DNA from: Thermococcus profundus
GTDB taxonomy: Archaea > Methanobacteriota_B > Thermococci > Thermococcales > Thermococcaceae
Direction of reading: 5' to 3'
Length of the DNA: 64,000 nt
Assembly: GCF_002214585.1 (NCBI RefSeq)
Contig: NZ_CP014862.1
Location: 1,550,001 to 1,614,000 of the forward strand
Shown: piece by piece, positions 48,400 through 57,235 of the stretch
How positions within the stretch are numbered: position 1 is the stretch's first letter
Layout: every line of letters starts with the position of its first letter
Position numbers and translations under genes: made by a program
Notes under the pieces: model-generated
Database searches by the model: none
What the model was told of the DNA's origin: nothing
Seen by the model: only the letters and a program-made list of their open reading frames with translations

Positions 48400-49026
48400 T
48401 CAGTTCTCGTTTTTTAGGGGCTCAGCTACAGCAAAAACCTCCCTACCGATCTGGAGCCTGCGAATTCCAAAGTAGTCGTCGTTGAACACCTTAAACCGAT
48501 ACCTATCAGGGTCTAGGGGGTATTTGGCCAGCAAAACCCTCATCTCATCAATGAAGAACTGGGTCAGCTGGTGGTATATCAGATCACTCCTCTCCCTGGC
48601 CCTGTCAAGTACCCATGCGATAAAAGGCAAAAGGGCAAGGCCCGGAAGGAGGAGGTACCAAGATACCAGCACCGCCGCAAGAAGGGAGATCCCCAAGATG
48701 ACAGAGATCAACGAGACGAGGAAGTACTTGGCCTTCCTGATATCCTTTAGCTCCTCAACTTTAGCCTCCCAGATGTCGAGGAGTTGAGGGTTGTAGAAAT
48801 CGAAGGCGGTGTGTCTCTTCCCCTTCCGTATCCTCTCGCGGATTAAGGCATCCCAATCGTCCTGGTAGTAGACCAGAAAGCCTTTCTTTCTGGCCCTCTC
48901 CGCGTCTATAGAGGAGATTATCCTCCTTATGTCCTCCGCGCTCTCGTGGGCTATGTGCGAGTAGACTTCTTTCTCATCCAGCTCGAGGGCCACTTCGACC
49001 GAGTCCCTGATAACGTCGTCACCCAT
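48400..49026 (-). CDS. Membrane protein of unknown function behind CetZ
   Basis: 208 residues. Charged N-terminal helices (residues 1-95, with EVYSHIAHESAEDIRRIISS) are followed by two adjoining membrane segments (YFLVSLISVILGISLLAAVL, WYLLLPGLALLPFIAWVL) and a cytosolic C-terminal domain (RYRFKVFNDDYFGIRRLQIG). No domain is recognised. ATG 49026 overlaps the CetZ stop by eight bases; translational coupling to CetZ suggests it could be the membrane anchor or partner of the tubulin-like filament. No signal peptide. Confidence 0.6.
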   Translation of the reverse strand: MGDDVIRDSVEVALELDEKEVYSHIAHESAEDIRRIISSIDAERARKKGFLVYYQDDWDALIRERIRKGKRHTAFDFYNPQLLDIWEAKVEELKDIRKAKYFLVSLISVILGISLLAAVLVSWYLLLPGLALLPFIAWVLDRARERSDLIYHQLTQFFIDEMRVLLAKYPLDPDRYRFKVFNDDYFGIRRLQIGREVFAVAEPLKNEN

Positions 49027-50113
49027 CCACCTCACCCGGGTAGATGTCGTCGAAGTCTGGGAGACCCTCTAAAAGCTCCTTCTTCTTGCTCTCAGCTTCC
49101 GCTTTGGCCCTCATAAATGAGCTGGCGTATTCCTTCGCAGTCCTTATTATGCCCTCTATGCTCTCGCTGTCGTAGATGCCGCTGAGTAACGTAACCACCT
49201 CAACCTCCCTCGTTCTTGGATCCGGGTAAAATCCCCTGAATATCTGCTTGCCCTTTATCCTATCCGTCAGCTCATCCAGCGCCTCAAAGATGTCCTTGGC
49301 CTTAAGCACCTCAGGGGGACCGTGGATTGCAACGAGACCGTATAAGGCGGACTCAACGTTGGCCTCAAGGTAGAGGCCCTCGCTCTCGAAGGATTTAACT
49401 ATGAGCTTTGAGAGGCTCTTGATCTGATCGGCGCGGGCCTTCGCGTATCCAACCGTGGCGAAGCTCCCAAAAGCTTTGAGCACGAACTTGAGGTCGCTGG
49501 CATCCAGGGTCTGCTCCCCGGGGATGTCTATCAGGGCCAGCAGGGAGGCGATGCGCTCGACTATCGTGTAGTTTATCCGCTCGTAGGCCTGGCTTATATC
49601 TAGGTCGCCCTCCTTGAGCTTGTTGTTGTCGATGGCTATTATCGAGTCAGCGACCTTTGATAGCTTGTCTATCGTTATCGCCGCGTTTATGGTGGGCCTT
49701 ATCCCCTCCTCCTTCAGCGGGAGTGCCCCGATGGCCACGACGAGGGAATCGGGGTACTCCTCCTTGAGGGCCTCTGCCAGAAGGGGCGTTCCCCCGGCAC
49801 CGGTTCCGCCGCCGAAGCCGAAGGTGAGGAAGAATATGTCAACGTCTTCGTAGCCGACCATCGAGTTTATCTTCCTCATAACCATGGGAAGGTCGCGCCT
49901 CATGGCTTCTCTTCCGAGGACGGGATTGGCGTTGACCCCTTTCCCCCCCGTCAGGCTCTCTCCGATGAGTATCCTCCTGTCCGAGGGAATATGTTTTAGG
50001 TACTCAAGATCCCCCCTGGAAGTGTTTATCGCGAGGGCTTCAAAATCGACGAGGGAGAAGAGGTCGGCTATCTTCGTTCCGCACTGGCCGACCCCTATGA
50101 TTATAGCCCGCAC
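49019..50113 (-). CDS. CetZ-type tubulin-like GTPase (FtsZ superfamily)
   Basis: 364 residues. The tubulin signature GGGTGAGG is intact (FGFGGGTGAGGTPLLAEALK); the N-terminal nucleotide loop is IIGVGQCGTKIADLFSL; the T7-like loop is LDASDLKFVLKAFGSFATVG, in place of FtsZ NxDxxD. This fits the CetZ/FtsZ3 branch, which in other archaea controls cell shape and surface-structure placement rather than division. The start is GTG 50113 (or TTG 50116), behind GAGGTGAT. It lies between a secreted repeat protein and a membrane protein in one transcription unit. Confidence 0.87.
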   Translation of the reverse strand: MRAIIIGVGQCGTKIADLFSLVDFEALAINTSRGDLEYLKHIPSDRRILIGESLTGGKGVNANPVLGREAMRRDLPMVMRKINSMVGYEDVDIFFLTFGFGGGTGAGGTPLLAEALKEEYPDSLVVAIGALPLKEEGIRPTINAAITIDKLSKVADSIIAIDNNKLKEGDLDISQAYERINYTIVERIASLLALIDIPGEQTLDASDLKFVLKAFGSFATVGYAKARADQIKSLSKLIVKSFESEGLYLEANVESALYGLVAIHGPPEVLKAKDIFEALDELTDRIKGKQIFRGFYPDPRTREVEVVTLLSGIYDSESIEGIIRTAKEYASSFMRAKAEAESKKKELLEGLPDFDDIYPGEVDG

Positions 50114-50126
50114 CAACTATCACCTC

Positions 50127-52391
50127 TCATCCTACTGTCTCGGCAGTGACCTCGTTGAGCTGAACCTTCCCATCGCCATTCCTATCCTCGAAGTGAACGA
50201 CAACCGCGTTCCCCTGCATGTACCTTACATATCCGATGTCAAAGATCAGCCTTGCTATGTCCGCCGCTGAGTCGTCGTAGACCACGAAGAGAACAACTCC
50301 CCTCGCCGTCCTGCCAGGGATTAGAAGAACAGTGTTCTCTCTCGGATAAGTGAAGTCGTTGATGATCACGTTATCACCGGCGACACTGAGGGATACGCGG
50401 CGGTTGTACCTAGAGACGTCGATATCGCCGTAGCCCACCAAGGCTATCGAGTTAACGGAATCGATAAGGGACAGGGGCCCGAGGCTGAATTTGGAACCGA
50501 AGTCCTCTTCAAGGTAGGCCATAACGGCCTTTGCATCGCCGATCCTCCTCTCGGGAACGGTAATGGCGAAGGAGGAAGTTTCAAGAGCGTTCCTGACGTC
50601 TGAAAGATCCACCATGGGGGCCCGCTCGTACTTGGAGAGGAAGATGATCGCCGAGGCAGTCTCGATGGTATCGTTGGCTATGGCTCCCGAATCCCTCATC
50701 CCCCTAACGAATTCCAGGGTCTCCTCAGTGTAATCCAAACCGTGTTTAGACAGGAAGAGAGTGGCCTCAACGGTCAGATCGACTCTGGGCTTCCCCTTCA
50801 TCCCCGTGCCGTTGAAGTCGGAGTATTCCACCATGTAAGGCCATCCTCCACCTGACCTCTGGGAGACGAGCCAGTTTATATGCGGCCTAAGTTCGTCTTC
50901 GGAGGCTATGGGTTCCAGGGCCTTGAGAACCGTCAGGGTGTCGAGGACGTTGAGGTCGAACATGAAGGGATAGATCCCGACCTGGTAGTAAAGGCCCCAT
51001 CCAGTCGAGCTTATTGAGATAAGCCACTCCTTGGCGGCCTTGATGTCCGGATCAGAGGGTTCAACTCCAAGGGCCAGGAGGGCGCTTATGGCCATGGCTG
51101 TCTCCGCGGGCTGGGGACCCAAGCCCTTTATCCCCCACTTTCCTTTCTCCATCTCAACGGACTTTATGACCTGAACCGCGTGCTTTTTCTCACCCTCGCT
51201 CAGGCGGTCGAAGTGGAGGAGAGTCATCAGGGAATAGTAGTAGCCGACCGTCAGTCTGCTCTCGTTGAGAACGAGGATCTCATCGTCCTTAAACCTCCCC
51301 TCAGTCCAGTTAAGCGCCTTTTCTACGACGTCTGGAGCTGGGTAGCAGGCCTCAACGGCAAGGAGAGCGTAGTAAGTGGCCTCTTCGTTTGAAGGCGAAC
51401 CCGCGTAAACTCCCCATCCACCATCCGGGTTCTGGTACGAAATAAGCTCGTCGCACGGTATTTCCTCGGAACCTGTGGGGGCACTTTCTATAGAAGGAAC
51501 AAGCTGTGAGACTGCAAGGAGAGCATATGCCGTGGGGGTTACCGTGTCGGTTATCGAGATTGGATACTCCGGCGTGTCGGCCCAGAAGACCATGTTTCCG
51601 CCGACGTGCTTTATCCTGTCGAGCTCCGCTATCTGAGCTACGACCTCAAAAGTGGGCTCAGAGTAGAGGGTGAGTGCGTAGGTGAGAATCGCCCTCTGGG
51701 TTGGAGAGAGCTCGTCATTCTCAAGGATTCCCATTAACTCCCCCACAGTGAAGTTCTCAACTGGAACACCCAGGAACTTGAAGGCTATCAGCTTGAGGCC
51801 GAGGGCGGTCTTATCATCGACGTATCTAGGCAGGTCATCGAGAACAGAAAGGGCACTTGAGACATCTGGATCGGTGGCGTTAAAACCGCTCTCCCCCAAA
51901 GCCCACAGGACCACAACCGTTGGATAGAACATCGGGGAAGTTCCGGAGACATAGCCCCACGCCTTGCCGGTGAGAGAGGAGCGAATAAAATCAACGGCCT
52001 TTTCTCTGGCATCTTTGACTTTAAAGAAGTCGTCTGTGTTCTCAAAATAGCGCTCAGACTCGGAGAGGGCGATAAGCGCGTAGGAGGTGTCGAGAACGTT
52101 GCTGACGCTTCCGGGGAAGTAACCCCATCCACCGTCAGGGTTCTGGTAGGAGATCAGATCCCTAGTTAGATCCCTTATTTTTGGGGTCAGATCGTCCCTG
52201 ACCTTACCGTTTGCCTCAGAAAGAGCTACTATGGTCAGGCTTATATGCCTTATCTGCCCGCTGCTTTCCCCAAACCTCCTCAGAAAGCCCGCTGAGCCGT
52301 CCGTTATCGGAACGGCAACTGCAAGGGGGACGAGCATGATCATCCAGAGCAGGATTACAACGGTGATCCTTAACGCGGACGCTTTCCTCAT
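50127..52391 (-). CDS. Secreted prenyltransferase/squalene-cyclase-like repeat protein with EF-hand
   Basis: 754 residues. The N-terminus (MRKASALRITVVILLWMIML) is a secretory signal, cut near AVAVP. The body has alpha-alpha repeats with QW-like motifs, e.g. LISYQNPDGGWGYFPGSVSN and LISYQNPDGGWGVYAGSPSN, then LVSQRSGGGWPYMVEYSDF, as in terpene-cyclase/prenyltransferase toroids, here outside the cell. The C-terminus holds an EF-hand-type loop DRNGDGKVQLNE. The catalytic DxDD motif of cyclases is not seen, so it is probably a binding or structural protein. It opens the CetZ operon; ATG 52391 follows GAGGTG. Confidence 0.7.
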   Translation of the reverse strand: MRKASALRITVVILLWMIMLVPLAVAVPITDGSAGFLRRFGESSGQIRHISLTIVALSEANGKVRDDLTPKIRDLTRDLISYQNPDGGWGYFPGSVSNVLDTSYALIALSESERYFENTDDFFKVKDAREKAVDFIRSSLTGKAWGYVSGTSPMFYPTVVVLWALGESGFNATDPDVSSALSVLDDLPRYVDDKTALGLKLIAFKFLGVPVENFTVGELMGILENDELSPTQRAILTYALTLYSEPTFEVVAQIAELDRIKHVGGNMVFWADTPEYPISITDTVTPTAYALLAVSQLVPSIESAPTGSEEIPCDELISYQNPDGGWGVYAGSPSNEEATYYALLAVEACYPAPDVVEKALNWTEGRFKDDEILVLNESRLTVGYYYSLMTLLHFDRLSEGEKKHAVQVIKSVEMEKGKWGIKGLGPQPAETAMAISALLALGVEPSDPDIKAAKEWLISISSTGWGLYYQVGIYPFMFDLNVLDTLTVLKALEPIASEDELRPHINWLVSQRSGGGWPYMVEYSDFNGTGMKGKPRVDLTVEATLFLSKHGLDYTEETLEFVRGMRDSGAIANDTIETASAIIFLSKYERAPMVDLSDVRNALETSSFAITVPERRIGDAKAVMAYLEEDFGSKFSLGPLSLIDSVNSIALVGYGDIDVSRYNRRVSLSVAGDNVIINDFTYPRENTVLLIPGRTARGVVLFVVYDDSAADIARLIFDIGYVRYMQGNAVVVHFEDRNGDGKVQLNEVTAETVG

Positions 52392-52423
52392 AGCCCACAC
52401 CTCTAAATCGCTAATCGGTGCCG

Positions 52424-52436
52424 GAATAAATAAAGT
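52424..52436 (-). promoter_or_regulatory. TATA box of the secreted repeat/CetZ operon
   Basis: Minus-strand ACTTTATTTATTC, about 34-45 bases before the ATG at 52391. Confidence 0.5.
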
Positions 52437-52490
52437 TTTCCACGGGGGTGTGAAGAGAGCAAGAAAAAGAGAGGGAGATCGTCGTGGGGA

Positions 52491-53492
52491 TCAGAACTTC
52501 ACAAAGCGGCCGTTCAGACCGCGTCCGTTGGGGTCAACGTCGTCCCTCATGAGGAGGACTACCCTGCTCGGCTCATACTCGTCCTCGAGGTGATATCCTG
52601 GCAGGTACTTCAGGAGCTCCTCGGCGAAGGCCTTGATCTCCTCATGCCTGGGCATGTTGTTGATGGTGAGCCTGTTCCTCGAGAAGCCCACGAACATGTA
52701 GGCTTTGGCCTCGACGAACATCGGGTTGGCGAGCTTTATCAGCTTCGCGTAGCCCTCGGGGTTGCTCATGTTCTCGCCCTTGACCAGCGTCATCCTGATA
52801 ACGGTCCTCGTCTGGGCGTCGTTCATCAGCCTGAGCGTCTCCTTGATCCTCTCCCAGCCGTCGGGTATCATTGGGACATTTACCCTGTTGTAGGTCTCTA
52901 TGTCTGGAGCCGTCAGCGAGACGTAGAGCTGGGTCGGGAGCTTGTCTTCCTTCTTCATCTCCTCGAGCCTCTCCGGGACGGTGCCGTTTGTGACTATGAA
53001 GGTGGTGAAACCCCTCTTGTGGAACTCCTCAACGAGATCGCCCATATACGGGTAGAGCATCGGTTCGCCGGACAGGCTTATTGCCGCATGCCTCGGATTC
53101 CACGCCTCCTCAAACTTCTTCATGTTTATATTGGGCATCCCCTTGTAGCCGACAAGGAGCTTCCTCTGGGCTTTTATGCTCTCCTCGACGATGAAGGCGG
53201 GGTCGTCCCAGGGCTGGGGCAGTTCCGTGCCTAGGAAGCCCTCCATGGGCCTCCAGCAGAAGATACAGTTGTGGGTGCACCATGCTGTAACCGGCGTCAT
53301 CTGAAGGCAGCGGTGGGAGTGTATTCCATAGAACTTCTGCTTGTAGCAGAAGCGGTCGTGCTTTATGCTCTCCTTGAGCCAGTGACAGAGCTTGACGGAG
53401 CTGTGCCTGCCCACGAGGGCATAGTGCTGCTTCCTGAAGAGGTTAGCAATCTCCTCCGGCATGTTCGGGTTGGATACGAAGGTTATCGCCAT
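52491..53492 (-). CDS. taw1: tRNA 4-demethylwyosine synthase (radical SAM, Taw1)
   Basis: 333 residues. The radical SAM motif CTHNCIFC is present, and before it a C-x12-C-x12-C set (Cys at CHWLKE, CYKQKF and CLQMTP) binds the second [4Fe-4S] cluster, the hallmark of archaeal Taw1. It condenses N1-methylguanosine in tRNA-Phe with pyruvate carbons to make the tricyclic wyosine base. WRPMEGFLGTELPQPWDDP and HAAISLSGEPMLYPYMGDL are typical. ATG 53492 follows GGTGAGG. A minus-strand TATA box GGTTTTTAAAGC lies at 53535-53546. Confidence 0.95.
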   Translation of the reverse strand: MAITFVSNPNMPEEIANLFRKQHYALVGRHSSVKLCHWLKESIKHDRFCYKQKFYGIHSHRCLQMTPVTAWCTHNCIFCWRPMEGFLGTELPQPWDDPAFIVEESIKAQRKLLVGYKGMPNINMKKFEEAWNPRHAAISLSGEPMLYPYMGDLVEEFHKRGFTTFIVTNGTVPERLEEMKKEDKLPTQLYVSLTAPDIETYNRVNVPMIPDGWERIKETLRLMNDAQTRTVIRMTLVKGENMSNPEGYAKLIKLANPMFVEAKAYMFVGFSRNRLTINNMPRHEEIKAFAEELLKYLPGYHLEDEYEPSRVVLLMRDDVDPNGRGLNGRFVKF

Positions 53493-53579
53493 TAGCCTCA
53501 CCTAACGCGTCTCTCTATGGGTGGTCTAATCAACGCTTTAAAAACCTGATTGGACAATCGTGTTCTCCATTATGAAAAC

Positions 53580-53588
53580 CTTTAAAAG
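53580..53588 (+). promoter_or_regulatory. TATA box of the gene at 53620
   Basis: CTTTAAAAG with GAAAAC before it. The predicted start near 53608 coincides with an ATG, so a leaderless start cannot be excluded. Confidence 0.45.
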
Positions 53589-53619
53589 CCTTAGATTTTA
53601 TTAACCTATGGTGATGAAA

Positions 53620-54288
53620 ATGCTCGAGGGATACTACATCGTCGAGAACACTGGTGTTGTTCCAGCCGAGAGGAGGTTTAAGTTCAAGGACCTCAAGGCC
53701 TGGGGCTACGACCTCCACCTCGGAACCATTGACGGAAAGGAGGCTTACTTCGTCTCTGAGACAGGAACCAGGGAAGAGGGAGAAACCTACACCGAAGGCG
53801 GGAAAGAGTATCACATCACGGAGACGCAGAAGGCCCTTCCAAAGAACTCAAAACTGCTCGCAAGGATAATAATTGAGAGGGGACAGCCATACCTGGAGTT
53901 CTGGCTGGAGACAGAGGAGGGAACGTATCCCTTGGCAAAAGAGGATCCAAGGCTGGTTCTCCACCGCTTCTGGACCGAGAAGAAGTTCAAGCAGCTTGAC
54001 AAATACGTTGTGAGCGTGGGCCTAACAACTGACTTCTACAAGAGCAAAATCCTGGATGCGAGCGTTCCACTCCCATACGAGGAGTATCCGCCCAAAGTTA
54101 GACGCGTCCTCAGGGAGGTCAGGGACTTCCACAGGGACCTAACTGATTTCGGAAGGTTCATCTTCCAGTACTTTGGAGAGGTTAAGAAGGAGTCCAGCTA
54201 CCGCCTCTGGTGGCTCCTGCCGACGATACACCTCTTCGACGTCGAGGTCTCCAACGAGGCCGACAAGATTCTGGCCATGCTAGACTGA
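53620..54288 (+). CDS. Conserved-looking cytoplasmic protein of unknown function
   Basis: 222 residues. N-terminal half is beta-rich (GYYIVENTGVVPAERRFKFK, AWGYDLHLGTIDGKEAYFVS), C-terminal half is helical and aromatic (FHRDLTDFGRFIFQYFGEVK, YRLWWLLPTIHLFDVEVS). No membrane segment, signal or catalytic motif. I do not recognise the family. GGTGAT four bases before ATG 53620 supports this start (the same spacing as purS), but an in-frame ATG at 53608 could be a leaderless start. It is monocistronic and ends before a T-run. Confidence 0.6.
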   Translation: MLEGYYIVENTGVVPAERRFKFKDLKAWGYDLHLGTIDGKEAYFVSETGTREEGETYTEGGKEYHITETQKALPKNSKLLARIIIERGQPYLEFWLETEEGTYPLAKEDPRLVLHRFWTEKKFKQLDKYVVSVGLTTDFYKSKILDASVPLPYEEYPPKVRRVLREVRDFHRDLTDFGRFIFQYFGEVKKESSYRLWWLLPTIHLFDVEVSNEADKILAMLD

Positions 54289-54343
54289 GGGGTTACCCCC
54301 CATACTTTTTTGTTATGCCATCAGGCGCAGAAAGCATCGCAAC

Positions 54344-54352
54344 ACATTTATG
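54344..54352 (+). promoter_or_regulatory. TATA box of glycerate kinase
   Basis: ACATTTATG, about 36-44 bases before the GTG start at 54388. Confidence 0.45.
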
Positions 54353-54387
54353 AGAATCCCTTTCTTTCTGTATGGCGGGTGTGTGCG

Positions 54388-55707
54388 GTGAATCCCCGGG
54401 AAGTTGCAGTGGAACTGATGAACACCGCCCTGGAAGCGGCCGATCCCTACGAGGCAGTTAAACGCTCGCTCTCCTTCGATGGGAAAGACTTGGTTGTGAA
54501 AGGGCAACGTTTCGGGGCTAGAGGTAGGATTTACCTTCTAGCTTTCGGTAAGGCCGCCTGCGCTATGGCAAATGCCGTTGCCGACGTTCTCGTGGAGAGG
54601 ATCGAGGAGGGAGTCGTAGTCACAAAGTATGGCTACGCTGAGAACTGCCCACCAAACCCACGAATCAAAGTTATTGAAGCCGGCCACCCAATCCCCGATG
54701 AAAACTCCCTCCTCGGTGGGAAGCTCGGTCTTGAGCTGGCCCGACGAGTCGGACCCAGTGATGTTCTTCTCGTTCTCATCTCCGGCGGCGGTTCAGCTCT
54801 CTTCCTCCTCCCGGAAGACGGAATAAGCCTTGAGGACAAGATCAAAACGAACGAGCTCCTTTTGAAGAGTGGGGCAAGGATCTACGAGATAAACACCGTC
54901 AGGAAGCACATCTCTGCAGTCAAAGGGGGTAAGCTGGCCAAGAAGGTAAAGGGAACGGTAATAAGCCTAATCCTTTCCGATGTTGTCGGCGACCCGCTCG
55001 AGGCAATCGCTTCCGGCCCGACCGTTAAAGACCCCACCACTTTCCAGGACGCCTACAGGATTTTGGAGCTCTACAACGTCTGGGAGAAGCTCCCTGAGAG
55101 CGTTAGGAGGCACATAGAACGTGGATTAAATGGAGAAGCAGAGGAGACGCTTAAGGAGGATTTACCGAACGTACGCAACTTCATAGTCGGGAGTGGGACG
55201 ATAGCGTGTGAGGCGGCCAAGAAGAAAGCTGAGGAACTTGGATTCAATGCGGTGATATTGACCACCACCCTCGAGGGCGAGGCGAGAGAGGCTGCCCTGA
55301 CCATAGGTTCCATAGTTCGGGAGGTGGCGGAGCACGACAGACCCCTGAGAAAGCCCGCCGTTCTGATAGCCGGCGGCGAGTGGACGGTTACGATAACGGG
55401 CAAAGCCGGTCTCGGCGGCCCGAACCAGGAGTTCGCTTTAAGCATAGCACGGAAGATAGCGGGTCTGAACGCGGTGGTTCTGGCGGTGGACACAGACGGA
55501 ACCGACGGGCCCACGGACGCCGCCGGTGGAATCGTGGACGGGAAAACTCTTGAAAGACTGGAGAAAGCAGGGATAGACGTTGAAGAAGCCCTTAAGATAC
55601 ACGATGCGTATTATGCCCTCGAAAAGGTTGGGGCGCTTCTCAAGACGGGTCCAACCGGAACGAACGTCAACTCTCTGGTGATAGCCGTTATTCCGAAGGG
55701 ACTATAA
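54388..55707 (+). CDS. Glycerate 2-kinase (MOFRL family)
   Basis: 439 residues. Hallmarks: LLAFGKAACAMANAVADVLV, IKVIEAGHPIPDENSLLGGK, VLLVLISGGGSALFLLPEDG, INTVRKHISAVKGGKLAKKV, then the MOFRL domain with GPNQEFALSIARKIAGLNAV and DTDGTDGPTDAAGGIVDG. It phosphorylates glycerate to 2-phosphoglycerate. The N-terminus VNPREVAVELMNTALEAADP fixes the start at GTG 54388; the open frame upstream holds the promoter. It is not in an operon with glycolytic genes here. Confidence 0.93.
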   Translation: MNPREVAVELMNTALEAADPYEAVKRSLSFDGKDLVVKGQRFGARGRIYLLAFGKAACAMANAVADVLVERIEEGVVVTKYGYAENCPPNPRIKVIEAGHPIPDENSLLGGKLGLELARRVGPSDVLLVLISGGGSALFLLPEDGISLEDKIKTNELLLKSGARIYEINTVRKHISAVKGGKLAKKVKGTVISLILSDVVGDPLEAIASGPTVKDPTTFQDAYRILELYNVWEKLPESVRRHIERGLNGEAEETLKEDLPNVRNFIVGSGTIACEAAKKKAEELGFNAVILTTTLEGEAREAALTIGSIVREVAEHDRPLRKPAVLIAGGEWTVTITGKAGLGGPNQEFALSIARKIAGLNAVVLAVDTDGTDGPTDAAGGIVDGKTLERLEKAGIDVEEALKIHDAYYALEKVGALLKTGPTGTNVNSLVIAVIPKGL

Positions 55708-55738
55708 AACAGAGTGCCCAACTATCTTGGGTGGAATC

Positions 55739-56371
55739 ATGAACCGGATTCCGCGGAAGGAGCTGATCAGAAAAGCCTGGCACGTCTCTCCCGGCATACT
55801 CGGGCCGCCCATAGTTCTTTTCACTCCCAGATGGGTTACCCTTATAGTCGTCTGGTCTCTGGCTTTTCTCTACACTCTCCAGCATTTGAAACTCAAGCGC
55901 GGCTGGTCTTTTACCGTCCCCGTTGCGGGGATGAGCTACGAGATGATGGTGAGGGAGAGTGAGGCTGACAACTACCTCGGCAGCTTCCTTTTCTGGGTGA
56001 CCCTGGGAATAATCTGCACGGTTTTCCCGAAGCTCCCCATGCTGGCGGCCCTATGGGTCTCGACCCTCGGCGACTGCTGCAACGCCATAGCGGGGATGAG
56101 CATCGGCGGCCCAAAACTTCCCTGGAACCCGAAGAAGACCATCGTAGGGAGCACCACTATGTTCATAACTTCGCTCTTCGCTATATGGCTGGCCCACGCG
56201 GTTCTGGGCTCGAAAGTGGATTGGGTCATCGCAGTGCTTGTGGCACTCGTTGCTGCCCTCTTGGAGAGCCTGCCGGTAAATTCCGCCTACGACGAGTTTA
56301 CGGTGCCCTTTGGAACCGCGTTGCTTCTCTGGCTGGCGTATAGGGGGCCATTGCTATCCCCAACCTGGTGA
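55739..56371 (+). CDS. Dolichol-kinase/CTP-transferase-like polytopic membrane protein
   Basis: 210 residues with about six membrane helices. RKAWHVSPGILGPPIVLFTP, the loop STLGDCCNAIAGMSIG and WNPKKTIVGSTTMF match the dolichol kinase/DGK1/CDP-alcohol family (RKxxH, GDxxAxxxG, KT-x-x-GS). The family uses CTP to phosphorylate polyprenols or moves CMP onto lipids, relevant to archaeal lipid or glycan carriers. ATG 55739 follows GGGTGGA; a TATA box ACTATAAAAC (55701-55710) overlaps the end of the preceding gene. Confidence 0.75.
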   Translation: MNRIPRKELIRKAWHVSPGILGPPIVLFTPRWVTLIVVWSLAFLYTLQHLKLKRGWSFTVPVAGMSYEMMVRESEADNYLGSFLFWVTLGIICTVFPKLPMLAALWVSTLGDCCNAIAGMSIGGPKLPWNPKKTIVGSTTMFITSLFAIWLAHAVLGSKVDWVIAVLVALVAALLESLPVNSAYDEFTVPFGTALLLWLAYRGPLLSPTW

Positions 56372-56399
56372 TTACAGCCCTACGAATTCCCCGGTTTCT

Positions 56400-56550
56400 T
56401 TAGCCATTCCACCTCGTCAGAAACTTGGCGTAGCAGTAGGAGCAGGCGAAGGCGCAGCCGACGTATTAGTTCATACTCCAGTCAAACCCCCGGAATCCCC
56501 GACCGGGTGTACAGGCTCTTCGTCTTCCTCCTGATGACCCGAACCTTCAT
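56400..56550 (-). pseudogene. Relic of a radical SAM (SplB-like) gene, N-terminal part only
   Basis: On the minus strand, ATG 56550 starts MKVRVIRRKTKSLYTRSGIP. The frame breaks at a run of five G (CCGGGGG, about 56490); shifting by one base continues FDWSMN, then an in-frame TAA, then YVGCAFACSYCYAKFLTRWN and a stop at 56400-56402. Together these copy the start of a radical SAM protein of the spore-photoproduct-lyase-like group, with its CxxxCxxC motif CAFACSYC. One frameshift, one nonsense codon and loss of the last three quarters mark a decayed gene. A palindromic TATA box CCTTAAAAGG (56571-56580) still lies upstream. Confidence 0.75.
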
Positions 56551-56587
56551 AAGGGCCTTTCGTCGATTCTCCTTAAAAGGTGGTACC

Positions 56588-57235
56588 ATGAACCTGAGGG
56601 TTCGCAGGAGGCCCGTAAAGTACGCGCGCATCGAGGTTAAACCCACAGGTGAGGTTGTCATCACGGCCCCGGAGGGCTTCGACGTTGATGCTATGGTGGA
56701 GAGGCACAGGGGCTGGCTTGAGGCCAAGCTGGAGGAGATGGAAGGCCTGCGTGAGCTGGCTGAGTCCGGTTTTCCCATCAACGGCGAGTTCTACCAAGTT
56801 ATTCAGGGCAGGAAGGCCAAGGTTCACGAGAGGTTTAAGACGGTGTTTCTGTCCCCCAGCAGGGGGGAGGTTCTCTCGTGCCTCAAGAGACTCCTCCGCA
56901 AGGAGCTCCTGTCCCTCGTGGATAAGTATGCCCCAGAAATGGGTGTTGAGCCCGGGACGATCTACATCCGCCACCAGAAGAGCAGATGGGGGAGCTGTTC
57001 GCCGAGGGGTAACCTGAACTTCAACGTTCGCCTTGTGTCAATCCCGCCCGACCTCAGGGAATACGTGGTCGTCCACGAGCTGGCGCATCTCAAACACATG
57101 AACCACTCGAAGGCCTTTTGGGAGCTGGTTGGTCGGTTCTACCCAGACTACAGAAGGGCTAGGAAGGAGCTCAAGAAGTGGTGGAGCATACTCGAACTCA
57201 ACCCCTACTGGCGGTGGCTGAGGGAGCGGGGATGA
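56588..57235 (+). CDS. YgjP-like zinc metallopeptidase (DUF45, M48-related)
   Basis: 215 residues. The zinc motif VVHELAHLKHMNHSKAFW contains HELAH, the more distal H and the glutamate of the WLM/DUF45 group; RHQKSRWGSCSPRGNLNFNV just before is the typical YgjP strand. No signal or membrane segment, so it is cytoplasmic. Substrate unknown. ATG 56588 has GGTGG upstream. Its stop codon overlaps the next start, so it is translated with a small NfeD-like protein. Confidence 0.88.
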   Translation: MNLRVRRRPVKYARIEVKPTGEVVITAPEGFDVDAMVERHRGWLEAKLEEMEGLRELAESGFPINGEFYQVIQGRKAKVHERFKTVFLSPSRGEVLSCLKRLLRKELLSLVDKYAPEMGVEPGTIYIRHQKSRWGSCSPRGNLNFNVRLVSIPPDLREYVVVHELAHLKHMNHSKAFWELVGRFYPDYRRARKELKKWWSILELNPYWRWLRERG

